Below, piece by piece: positions 26,991-34,718 of a DNA stretch of 64,000 bases. This stretch comes from Gemmatimonadota bacterium. GTDB lineage: Bacteria > JAAXHH01. Location of the stretch: positions 541,054 to 605,053 of the forward strand of contig VXRC01000049.1 in assembly GCA_009838645.1 (NCBI GenBank). Direction: 5' to 3'. Under the pieces are notes generated by a model. The model ran no database searches. It was not told the origin of the DNA and saw only the letters and a program-made list of their open reading frames with translations. Made by a program: the position numbers and the translations under genes. Position 1 is the first letter of the stretch, and each line of letters begins with the position of its first letter.

Positions 26991-27317
26991 TCACTTTCCC
27001 CATTTCGAAACGACAAGGCCCGCCAGCAACCCGACGACTATCCCCGGTGGCACGATCTCGACGTAGGATCCCGTGGAGACCGCCGCGAGCAGAGAAAGCA
27101 CCGCACCCACCGCGCCGCCGGCCAGCACGTTCTTGCCTACCCCATCGATTCTGCACGCGATCATGCCGACTAGCAGACCCGTGACCAGGCCCTTCGCCGT
27201 TCCCCACACGATGATCTCGGTCATCATGCCCTGTGCCTCGGGAATCAGGAACGCGGACAGCCCGTCCAGCAGGCCAAGCACCGCGCCGGCGATCAATCCC
27301 AATGGTACGCGCTTCAT
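26991..27317 (-). CDS. small glycine-rich membrane protein
   Basis: Protein of 108 aa with three or four hydrophobic helices (about 5-25, 35-52, 60-82, 86-104), rich in Gly, Ala and Val (LIAGAVLGLLDG, GLVTGLLVGMIAC, LAGGAVGAVLSLLAAV). I do not recognise the family. The ATG overlaps the stop of the VOC gene by 4 bases (ATGA), so expression is coupled to it. Confidence 0.65.
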   Translation of the reverse strand: MKRVPLGLIAGAVLGLLDGLSAFLIPEAQGMMTEIIVWGTAKGLVTGLLVGMIACRIDGVGKNVLAGGAVGAVLSLLAAVSTGSYVEIVPPGIVVGLLAGLVVSKWGK

Positions 27318-27739
27318 GACGGCTGCTCCTGTGTATTCAGGTGACAGTTGAACATCCAGTTTGTGCCGTATTTGTCCGTGATCATTCCGAACCGGGCGCC
27401 CCAGAAGGTATCCTGCAGCGGCATGGTCACCTCGCCGCCGGCAGACATGGCATTGAACGCCTGCTCCTGTTCATCCACGCTCGCGAAGTCGATCGAAAGC
27501 GAGATGTTGGTGTCCGAAGGGACCGTTTCAATATGGTCCGAACCCATGAGCATGTTGTCTCCGAACTGAATGGACATGTGCATGGCCTGACCCACCATGT
27601 GGTCGGGGATATCCATGCCGATGTCCTGGTCTTTGCTGTAGTGACTCAGGTTCACGACTGAACCGCCCAGGCAGTCCCGGTAAAACTCGAGCGCTTCCTC
27701 GCATTGACCGTTGAATGCCAGATAGGGTACCAGTTTCAC
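27314..27739 (-). CDS. VOC superfamily protein, PhnB-like
   Basis: Protein of 141 aa. The GTG start at 27739 is fixed by a strong AAGGAGA six bases upstream. The sequence (LVPYLAFNGQCEEALEFYRDCLGG ... NISLSIDFASVDEQEQAFNAM ... DTFWGARFGMITDKYGTNWMFNC) is typical of PhnB/3-demethylubiquinone methyltransferase-like members of the glyoxalase/dioxygenase fold. Their biochemical role is mostly unknown. In the 149-bp gap upstream the minus strand shows TTTACA and, 18 bases on, TTGTAT, a weak promoter candidate. Confidence 0.85.
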   Translation of the reverse strand: MKLVPYLAFNGQCEEALEFYRDCLGGSVVNLSHYSKDQDIGMDIPDHMVGQAMHMSIQFGDNMLMGSDHIETVPSDTNISLSIDFASVDEQEQAFNAMSAGGEVTMPLQDTFWGARFGMITDKYGTNWMFNCHLNTQEQPS

Positions 27740-27888
27740 GATAGATCTCCTTAAGGTAAGCCACCGAGCGTGTGACGGGTTTGTCAGGTCACCTACCGCG
27801 CAGGTGGCGGATTCGTCGACGTCAGTTCACTTTCATGACAAAAGATACAACGCGCGATGTGTTAAAATTGTAAAAATGAGACACAAGT

Positions 27889-28728
27889 CTAGAGTTCCGC
27901 GAATTTAACGTTGTTTTTATCAAAGAACGCCTTCGGTGTGAACCCGGTAAAGGCATTGAATTCCCTGATGAAATGCGCCTGGTCGAAATACCCGCATTCG
28001 TGGGCCAGTCGAGTAAGCGTACTGTCCCGGTACCTGTCCAGGTGATGGCAGATGTTCAGGAACCGGCTGGTGCGGGCGAAGGTCTTTGGCGTCGTGCCGA
28101 CCGTAGCCACGAACTTCCTTTCCAGCTGCTTCCTGGAGAGGCCGACGCATTCACCGACCTCTTCGACGGACAGTTGCCCACCCGTGGACCGGATGAGCTT
28201 GACCGCTTCGTCGAGCGCCACGTCATCCTTGTAATGCTCCCCCAGTCGTTCCAACAGGAACCCCTGCAGGACAGAGGCGAAACCCTCGCCGCCCGCCGTC
28301 GTATCGCTCGCACCGACCGTGCCGCTCGCTACTGCACGGATTTTCTCCATCAAATCCTCGTAATCGTCCGGCCAAAGGGCCGAGGTGCTCACCGTATCAT
28401 CCAGAAAACTGTGGACGGGTCTGTCGAAAAAATGATAGGCGCCCCACGGATAGAAGCGTACCGAAACGAAGCCGGTCCGGCCATCGGACTCGATTTCGAT
28501 GTACTTGCGCATCTGGGAGATTGCGAAACTCCGCGGCTGGACCATGCGCTTTCCACCCGCCACGGTCGTGATCCACGGATCGCCGTAGTGGAATACGATC
28601 TCCACGATGCCGTCCGGCACGATGAGCGACCTGGGCGCGTGGTCGTCCTCGTGCTCGGATTCCATCATCCAGACGAGTTGGACGTAAGGCGCGAGGCCGG
28701 CGTGCGTTTCGAATTCCCGATAGATCAT
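27889..28728 (-). CDS. AraC family transcriptional regulator
   Basis: Protein of 279 aa. The C-terminal ~100 residues hold two helix-turn-helix units (LSVEEVGECVGLSRKQLERKF; LTRLAHECGYFDQAHFIREF) and end with the family's GFTPKAFF. The N-terminal part (FETHAGLAPYVQLVWMME, IVPDGIVEIVFHYGDPW, GFVSVRFYPWGAYHFF) matches the DUF6597-type sensor domain. It probably controls neighbouring genes, the VOC protein and membrane protein downstream being the natural candidates. It is divergent from the sulfotransferase gene across 142 bp. Confidence 0.88.
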   Translation of the reverse strand: MIYREFETHAGLAPYVQLVWMMESEHEDDHAPRSLIVPDGIVEIVFHYGDPWITTVAGGKRMVQPRSFAISQMRKYIEIESDGRTGFVSVRFYPWGAYHFFDRPVHSFLDDTVSTSALWPDDYEDLMEKIRAVASGTVGASDTTAGGEGFASVLQGFLLERLGEHYKDDVALDEAVKLIRSTGGQLSVEEVGECVGLSRKQLERKFVATVGTTPKTFARTSRFLNICHHLDRYRDSTLTRLAHECGYFDQAHFIREFNAFTGFTPKAFFDKNNVKFAEL

Positions 28729-28870
28729 GACTGATGCGATAGGTAACGGGAAAAGGTGCGTGCGTCAAGTGGGAGCGCGCTCTTGCCTCGGTTCCCTCAG
28801 CCGCGTATCTTTCGGAAAACCACATCCAATCACGACGCTGGACAAGCACTGCTCTTCACGGCCGTGTCCT

Positions 28871-29662
28871 ATGAACCTCCGGCTTTCCTATCTGATCTGC
28901 GCCACGCCTCGTTGCGGCAGCAATCTGTTATGCGAGGCCCTGCAAAACACCGGTCTCGCTGGGATTCCGGGAGAATACTTCTGGGATGAAGCACGCTGGA
29001 CCCGGAAGTGGGGTACAGCGAATTACACCGACTATCTGCACGAAGTGATCAAGCGAAGCACCACGAAAAACTGCGTTTTCGGCACCAAAGTCATGTGGGG
29101 ATACTTCGACGTCTTTGTTTCAAGGGTCCGCGAGACACCTGAATACGGCCGGCAAAACGGCTCTTCACATGAATTGCTGGCGCGGTTGTTTCCCGGTCTG
29201 CGCTATATATGGATCACGCGGCGTGACAAGGTGCGCCAAGCCGTTTCCTTTTGGAAGAGTCTGCAGACCCTGGTCTGGTTTAGTAAAGCGGGGATCGACC
29301 CTCCCCCACCGCGCAAGGAGCCGGTGTATAGCTTCGAGGCGATTGACCATTTCGTGCAGGAGGTCGTGATGCACGAGGCGGCCTGGCAGGCATACTTCGA
29401 CCGGCACGCCATCGTCCCATTTACGGTAATCTACGAAGACCTGGCATCCGCTTACGAGGCGACGGCCTTGAAGATCCTGGACTGGTTAGGCCTTTCGTAT
29501 CCGCCTGACCTTGTCTTCGGCCCAAGGCTGCTTCAGAAGCAGGCCGATGACGTCTCGGAGATCTGGGTAGAGCGGTATCGAAAGGAAAAGCGTGAACGCG
29601 GACGACTCGGCGCACCGCACTCCCCCTTTCCCGAGACCACCTGGAGCCGCATGCCGGACTGA
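28871..29662 (+). CDS. Stf0-type sulfotransferase
   Basis: Protein of 263 aa from ATG 28871. YLICATPRCGSNLLCEAL (about 6-23) is the 5'-phosphosulfate loop of PAPS-dependent sulfotransferases. GIPGEYF, FGTKVMW and YIWITRRDKVRQAVSFWK (3'-phosphate site) match the Stf0 family, which sulfates trehalose in mycobacteria. The acceptor here is unknown but may be a sugar or surface lipid. The 225 bp after it hold no recognisable gene. Confidence 0.85.
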   Translation: MNLRLSYLICATPRCGSNLLCEALQNTGLAGIPGEYFWDEARWTRKWGTANYTDYLHEVIKRSTTKNCVFGTKVMWGYFDVFVSRVRETPEYGRQNGSSHELLARLFPGLRYIWITRRDKVRQAVSFWKSLQTLVWFSKAGIDPPPPRKEPVYSFEAIDHFVQEVVMHEAAWQAYFDRHAIVPFTVIYEDLASAYEATALKILDWLGLSYPPDLVFGPRLLQKQADDVSEIWVERYRKEKRERGRLGAPHSPFPETTWSRMPD

Positions 29663-29887
29663 GGCCCGACCTTCATTCCGCCCTCGTTCGCACCGGACGC
29701 TTTCCCTTGACGCACCCGCGAGGCGCCTGTACCATTTCATGACCGGCGTGTGCAGGACGCCGCCCGTCCGCGGAAAGAACACAAGTTCACCTGTATCGGT
29801 TCCCTTCTGCCGTGGCAACCTTCTTCCTGCCCGTACGGCGGACACACGGGTGTGACGGCGGTCTCATGACCGCGCGAAGGAGGTTCC

Positions 29888-31408
29888 ATGCCGTCCCTGC
29901 CTTCCCATCCCGATATACGCCATCTCAGGCTGCAGGCGAAAACGCTGCTGAAATCCGCGCGCAGCGGCGAAGAAGACGCCGTCGACAGGATTAGGTCGGC
30001 CACCGGCACGCGGCGTGACCGCGTCGTGCTGTCGGACGCCTATCACGCCATCGCCCGGGAACATGGGTTCAAGTCCTGGCCCCACCTGAAGATCCACCTC
30101 GAAGTCGCCGCCCGGGACCTGGACGAAAAGCGGGAGATGTTCCTGTCCTCGGCCTGGTTTTGGGGCGATCGGAAACGCGCCGAGGCCGTGCTCGCATCGG
30201 CGCCGGAACTTGTCCGGGGAGATATCCACGCCGCCTGCGCCGCCGGTGACGTGGATGCCGTCACGGACATCCTGGCGATCGATCCCGCCGCAGCCACGAC
30301 GAAGGGCGGCCCGAGAGACTGGACCCCGATCCTTCACGCGACGTGGTCCTGTTTTCTTTCCGAGCGTGCCGACGCCATGGTCCGCATCCTGGAACTGCTC
30401 CTGCGGCACGGCGCCGATCCGGACAGCTACTGGGTGAACGATGACGACTGGAAGGAGTCGGCCCTCTACGGATGCGTGGAGAACAACTGCGTGCCGGCGG
30501 CCCGGGTACTGGTGGTCGCGGGCGCCGACCCCAACGACAACGAATCCCTGTACCACGCCTGCGAGAAGTTCAACCTGGAACTGCTGGATACGGTCGCGGC
30601 GAACGGGCTGGACGCGGAAGCGATTTCCTACTGCATCAAGCACGTCATGGACATGAACTGGACGGAGGGCATCCGGTGGTTTCTCGACCAGGGCGCCGAT
30701 CCCAACGCCATCCATCCCGCCGACGGGGAAACGTCGCTACACTGGGCCGTAAAGAGAAACAACACGGTAGAAGTGATCGGCACGCTCCTGGAGGCCGGTG
30801 CGGACCCCAATGCCCGCACCACGACCGGGAAGAGCACGTCACTCGGGATCGTCGGCCGGACGCCGCTGGATTTCGCCCTGCGACTCGGCCGCGGGGAGGT
30901 CGCGGCGCTCCTCAAGCGACATGGCGCTGTACCGTCCCCCCTGTCCGAATACGATCGCTTCATAGTCGCGTGCGCCAAATCGGACCTCGAAGTCGTAGAG
31001 CAGCTGAAAGACAGGCAACTACCCGGCCTGACCGAAGACGACCGGACCCTGATCAGCCACGTGGCCCAGGTGGACAACTGGGCCGCGGTCCGTCTCATGG
31101 CGGACCTGGGATGGCCGATTGACGCCCGGGGCTGGATGAATGCCACGCCCCTGTACTGGGCCCTGTGCAAGGGGAATCCCGAGATGGTCGACTTCCTCCT
31201 CCGGCGGGGCGCTTCCACCGAGCCCATCGGCGGGTATTTCCAGGATCCGATCCACGCCGTGTTGCACTGCCAGTGGAATCGGGATAACGGCGGGTATCCC
31301 GCCGCGCTCGGTCTATTGCTCGACCACGGTCTCGGCGTTCCTGAAGGACGCTATCCCAGCGGCAATGCCGCCATGGACGCGGTGCTGACGCAGTACATCG
31401 AGGACTGA
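29888..31408 (+). CDS. ankyrin-repeat protein with full LPxHPDL/YGFxSW-type module
   Basis: Protein of 506 aa with a near-perfect GAAGGAGG site before the ATG, so strong translation is expected. Residues about 3-70 are the shared module (LPSHPDIRHLRLQAKTLL ... AREHGFKSWPHLKIHL). Ankyrin repeats follow: ILELLLRHGADPDSY, AARVLVVAGADPND, IRWFLDQGADPNA, SLHWAVKRNNTVEVIGTLLEAGADPN, TPLDFALRLGRGEVAALLKRHGA and PLYWALCKGNPEMVDFLLRRGA. It is the last ankyrin gene of the island and is the best representative of the module-bearing type. Confidence 0.87.
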   Translation: MPSLPSHPDIRHLRLQAKTLLKSARSGEEDAVDRIRSATGTRRDRVVLSDAYHAIAREHGFKSWPHLKIHLEVAARDLDEKREMFLSSAWFWGDRKRAEAVLASAPELVRGDIHAACAAGDVDAVTDILAIDPAAATTKGGPRDWTPILHATWSCFLSERADAMVRILELLLRHGADPDSYWVNDDDWKESALYGCVENNCVPAARVLVVAGADPNDNESLYHACEKFNLELLDTVAANGLDAEAISYCIKHVMDMNWTEGIRWFLDQGADPNAIHPADGETSLHWAVKRNNTVEVIGTLLEAGADPNARTTTGKSTSLGIVGRTPLDFALRLGRGEVAALLKRHGAVPSPLSEYDRFIVACAKSDLEVVEQLKDRQLPGLTEDDRTLISHVAQVDNWAAVRLMADLGWPIDARGWMNATPLYWALCKGNPEMVDFLLRRGASTEPIGGYFQDPIHAVLHCQWNRDNGGYPAALGLLLDHGLGVPEGRYPSGNAAMDAVLTQYIED

Positions 31409-31523
31409 GGCGGCCATCGCAGGAACGCGGAGGAACCGGGCGAGAAGGCGGGTACCCCGTCCAGGCGCGGCGCTTCGAGACGGGGAGCCTCGATTTGACA
31501 CCGGGAAACCGGCCACGGTCAAC

Positions 31524-31552
31524 TTGACAAACCAGGGGCGGACGGGTATATA
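31524..31552 (+). promoter_or_regulatory. sigma70-like promoter of yggX
   Basis: TTGACA at 31524-31529 and TATATA at 31547-31552 are separated by exactly 17 bases and lie about 75 bp ahead of the yggX ATG. A second TTGACA at 31495-31500 is without a partner. This is the best promoter match I found in the window. The rest of the 219-bp gap between the ankyrin gene and yggX holds nothing else that I see. Confidence 0.6.
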
Positions 31553-31627
31553 GCCTGTGTTGTAACGCAAACGATACCAGCCGGCAACTGATCATCGAAT
31601 ACTACGCCCGATACGAGGAGGCCCGGC

Positions 31628-31903
31628 ATGGCCCGCATGGTCCACTGCGCCAAGCTCAAAGAGGAACTCGAAGGACTCGATTTCGTCCCCTTCCCCAACG
31701 AACTCGGCCAGCGCATCTACGATAACATTTCCAAACAGGCCTGGCAGATGTGGATCAACTATTCGGTCATGGTCATCAACGAGTACCGCCTGAATCTCGC
31801 CACGACCGAGGGCCAGGAAGTCTACGACCGGCACCTGGAAGAGTTCTTCTTTGGCGAAGGCGCCGAAATGCCGCCGGGATACCGTCCCCCTCAGACGAAA
31901 TAA
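31628..31903 (+). CDS. yggX: probable Fe(2+)-trafficking protein YggX
   Basis: Protein of 91 aa, the standard length. It shows the conserved Cys7, the LDFVPFPNELGQRIYDNISKQAW block, the W-NY-MVINEYRLN helix and a C-terminal EEFFFGEGAE-PPGY segment. Family members protect iron-sulfur proteins from oxidative damage and are thought to handle labile iron in the cytosol. GAGGAGG precedes the ATG, with a good promoter upstream. The B12/radical SAM gene follows after 47 bp, and its Fe-S cluster may be one reason for co-expression (inference). Confidence 0.93.
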   Translation: MARMVHCAKLKEELEGLDFVPFPNELGQRIYDNISKQAWQMWINYSVMVINEYRLNLATTEGQEVYDRHLEEFFFGEGAEMPPGYRPPQTK

Positions 31904-31950
31904 ACCGGTCACCGCCGTCACCGCAGCCGTCGCCGCCCCGTGGTTTCATC

Positions 31951-33441
31951 ATGAAGCGTGACGATGATATCCTGCTCATCTCCTGCTATGAACTGGGCCA
32001 TCAGCCCTTCAGCCTGGCCTCCCCCGCCGCACGCCTGAAATCCGAAGGATATAACGTCTCTGTCGTCGACGCCGCGATCGAACCGGTCCCGGAGGATATC
32101 GTCCGCCGGGCGGGTTTCATCGGCATCTCGGTGCCCATGCACACGGCCATGCGGGTCGGGATGGACCTGTCGCGCCGCATCCGGAACCTCAACCCCGGCG
32201 CGCATCTCTGCTTCTACGGACTCTACGCCACGCTGAACGCCGAGTATCTCCTGTCCCACGGGGCCGACTCGGTGATCGGCGGCGAGTTCGAACAGCCGCT
32301 CTGCGACCTGGTCGGGAAGCTGTGCGACGGCGAATCGTCAGCGGCGACCGGAAAACTCCCTAAGGCCGGAGGTTCCGCTTCGACCGGCGATCACGCATCG
32401 GCCGGGGATCACGCATCGGCCGGCGATCCCGCATCGGTCGGCGGTGCGGCCGGTGGTGCGGCTGCCACCCCGAATCTCGCCCGCCAGTCCTGGCTGGTCC
32501 CGGACCGCGATACGCTGCCCGGACTGAAGCGGTACGCCCAGCTGGACAACGGCATTGAATCACTTCCCGCCGGGTATACCGAGGCCACGCGCGGCTGCCT
32601 GCATACCTGTTTGCACTGCCCGATCACCCCGGTGTACAACGGCCGGTTCTTCGCCGTGCCCGCCGACGTGGTGCTCGCCGACGTGGCCCAGCAGGTACAG
32701 ATGGGTGCCCGGCACATCACCTTCGGGGATCCGGATTTCCTGAATGGCCCCACCCACGTCCTGCGCATACTAATAAGGGTGGGCGACCCCCCCCCCGGCC
32801 TCACCGTCGATTTCACCCCCAAGATCGAACATATAAACCGGCACCCGTGCATTTTACCGGAAGCCCGGGACCTGGGCGGCATCTTCGTCGTATCGGCCGT
32901 GGAATCGGTCAGCGACCTGGTGCTGGAGCGGCTCAGGAAAGGACACAACCGCGACGACGTCGTCCAGGCCCTCGCCGTCCTGCGTGACGCGGACCTGCCC
33001 ATGCGGCCCTCGCTGGTGGCCTTCACGCCCTGGGCGACCCTGGACGACTACCTGGATCTGCTGGATTTCGTCGAAGTCCACGACCTGGTCGACCACATCG
33101 ACCCGGTGCAGTACACCATCCGCCTGCTCGTGCCACCGGGGTCGGCCCTTCTGTCCGAAGCGGATACCCGCTCATGGATCGGCGAACTGGATGAAGCCGG
33201 CTTCACCTACGCATGGCGACATGTCGACGGGCGCATGGATCGCCTGCATCAACAGGTTACCCGTCTTGTGGAGGAGGCCGACGCGTCGGGAGAGGAAAGG
33301 GACAACCAGCGGGTGTTCCACCGGATCAGGTGTCTGGCCGCGGAAATGGCGGGCGTCGAGGCGCCTTCGGAGCAGCCTTTTCACGACATCCCGCTCAAAC
33401 GGCGGCGCGTCCCCAGGCTGACCGAGGCCTGGTTCTGCTGA
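31951..33441 (+). CDS. B12-binding-domain radical SAM protein
   Basis: Protein of 496 aa. Residues about 1-125 form a cobalamin-binding-like Rossmann domain (LASPAARLKSEGYNVSVVD, IGISVPMHTAMR). The radical SAM core begins with C216-x3-C220-x2-C223 (RGCLHTCLHC) for the 4Fe-4S cluster, then FGDPDFLNGP and SAVESVSD. A low-complexity linker at about 129-175 is made of repeated A-S-A-G-D-H/P units. A run of ten C bases at 32787-32796 encodes Pro280-Pro282 in frame. The substrate is unknown. Confidence 0.82.
   Translation: MKRDDDILLISCYELGHQPFSLASPAARLKSEGYNVSVVDAAIEPVPEDIVRRAGFIGISVPMHTAMRVGMDLSRRIRNLNPGAHLCFYGLYATLNAEYLLSHGADSVIGGEFEQPLCDLVGKLCDGESSAATGKLPKAGGSASTGDHASAGDHASAGDPASVGGAAGGAAATPNLARQSWLVPDRDTLPGLKRYAQLDNGIESLPAGYTEATRGCLHTCLHCPITPVYNGRFFAVPADVVLADVAQQVQMGARHITFGDPDFLNGPTHVLRILIRVGDPPPGLTVDFTPKIEHINRHPCILPEARDLGGIFVVSAVESVSDLVLERLRKGHNRDDVVQALAVLRDADLPMRPSLVAFTPWATLDDYLDLLDFVEVHDLVDHIDPVQYTIRLLVPPGSALLSEADTRSWIGELDEAGFTYAWRHVDGRMDRLHQQVTRLVEEADASGEERDNQRVFHRIRCLAAEMAGVEAPSEQPFHDIPLKRRRVPRLTEAWFC
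32377..32448 (+). repeat. 18-bp tandem repeats in the radical SAM linker
   Basis: Four consecutive 18-bp units (32377, 32395, 32413, 32431) vary around gcatcggccggcgatcac and encode the repeating hexapeptide ASAGDH. The frame is kept, so the linker can grow or shrink by six residues at a time. Confidence 0.85.
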
Positions 33442-33454
33442 GCGGAACCCACCG

Positions 33455-33471
33455 CGAGCCGGAAAGGCTCG
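33455..33471 (+). terminator. hairpin after the radical SAM gene
   Basis: CGAGCC (33455-33460), loop GGAAA, GGCTCG (33466-33471) form a perfect stem 13 bases beyond the stop. The following bases (ttcatctaatcttc) are T-rich but not a T-run. It lies between convergent genes, as a terminator would. Confidence 0.4.
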
Positions 33472-33493
33472 TTCATCTAATCTTCGGATATCC

Positions 33494-33529
33494 GGCTCAG
33501 GAAGTATAACCGGTTCAGGAAGTGTATCC
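33494..33529. repeat. 18-bp imperfect tandem duplication across a stop codon
   Basis: Units 33494-33511 and 33512-33529 match at 15 of 18 positions. On the minus strand each reads GG-TA-ACTTCCTGA-CC, covering G-Y-T-S-stop of the gene ending at 33515. The second copy repeats the same ending in frame just beyond the stop. Confidence 0.75.
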
Positions 33530-34714
33530 GTCCTGGGCGGGACCGCAGTGTTGCGACCGGACCGGCGCCCGGTACTGCACGCGGTGATCGGGCGTCTCCA
33601 CGCGGATGCCGCCCTGCTGCTTCGAAGTGAGGCAGTGGTCGAGGATGCCGCAGACGGTGAGCGTCCGTTCCACCGGGATCGGGGAAACGCCGGTCTCGAA
33701 CATCTCGTCGATCTTCGACACCAGGCAGGCGGAATAGGTGACCGGAGGCGTGGGCGGCAGGAAGAACTGGGTCGACTTCGGCTCGGGTTCGTCCTTCAGG
33801 CGGGCGGCGAAACAGTAGTCCCCGATGGCGCCGTTGAGCATGAGCAGTGTGGTCTTCAGTCCATCCACGTGTTCGATGAAGTAGGCGGCCGGCTCAGTAG
33901 CGAGCCGTTGCAACTCGCCCGTGCCCAGCAGGTCCTGGGTTCGTCCGTCCTCGTCCGTAAGCCCCTTCGGACTGTCGCAGCGGGACAGCGCCGATTCCAG
34001 CAGTTCCTTCGAATAGCGTCCCTGCTCGCCCGCTTCCCACACGGCGTCGTCCACGATCATCTGCACTGCCTTGACCCCCGTTTCTCCTCCCCTGCGGCGC
34101 TCGATCATGCTCTGCATGGCTTCGAGGGCGTGGTAGTCCATGGCGTCCGAACCGCCGACGCCCACCATCAACGCTTCCTCGATGTCGCATTCCAGCGGGA
34201 GTTCCAGGTCGGGCAGCCGCCAGGTGACCGGCAGGCTCGAGCCCGCGAGCACCGGAAAACCGAGCCGCTTCGAATCGGCCACCATCTCCAGCCCCCGGTC
34301 GAAGCTGTAGGACAGGTTCTTGTCGTTGTAGACCGGCACCGAGCGGCCGTCCTGCTCGAACACCTCGACGCAGGCCTTGAACATCTCGTAGCGCGGGTAG
34401 AGTTTCTGTCCTTTTTCGTTGTTCGGATAATCGCCGTGCTCGCAGATGATCAGGATCCCGTCCACCGCCAGCGTATCCCCGCCGCACCGTAGTGCTTCGG
34501 CGATGGTGGGATAGACCTCGAAACCGAACTCTCGGGCGCGGCCGGTACTCTGGTCGCCCTCGGGCCGCTGGTCGACGTAGAGTGACACCACTTCCACGTC
34601 CGGCCGGTGCCAGCGGCCGGACCGCGGATAGCCCACGAGGAACCGGTCCGCGAAATGCTGTGAGTGAGACAGATAGGTGTAGATGGAACTGATGACGGCG
34701 AGCCGTTTGGCCAT
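33515..34714 (-). CDS. conserved protein of unknown function (tandem paralogue 2)
   Basis: Protein of 399 aa, clearly a paralogue of the preceding gene product (34719-35912). Both open with a Rossmann-like strand (LAVISSIYTYLSHSQHFADRFL), share E-HGDYP-NEKGQ-LYPRYE, VLAGSSLPVTWR, ERRRGGETGV and the C-terminal PVERTLTV-G block with RVETP. The layout recalls nucleotide-binding oxidoreductases, but no Gly-rich loop is obvious. No signal peptide is seen. It starts 4 bp after its paralogue and belongs to the SPFH/NfeD gene run. Function unknown. Confidence 0.75.
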   Translation of the reverse strand: MAKRLAVISSIYTYLSHSQHFADRFLVGYPRSGRWHRPDVEVVSLYVDQRPEGDQSTGRAREFGFEVYPTIAEALRCGGDTLAVDGILIICEHGDYPNNEKGQKLYPRYEMFKACVEVFEQDGRSVPVYNDKNLSYSFDRGLEMVADSKRLGFPVLAGSSLPVTWRLPDLELPLECDIEEALMVGVGGSDAMDYHALEAMQSMIERRRGGETGVKAVQMIVDDAVWEAGEQGRYSKELLESALSRCDSPKGLTDEDGRTQDLLGTGELQRLATEPAAYFIEHVDGLKTTLLMLNGAIGDYCFAARLKDEPEPKSTQFFLPPTPPVTYSACLVSKIDEMFETGVSPIPVERTLTVCGILDHCLTSKQQGGIRVETPDHRVQYRAPVRSQHCGPAQDGYTS

Positions 34715-34718
34715 GATG

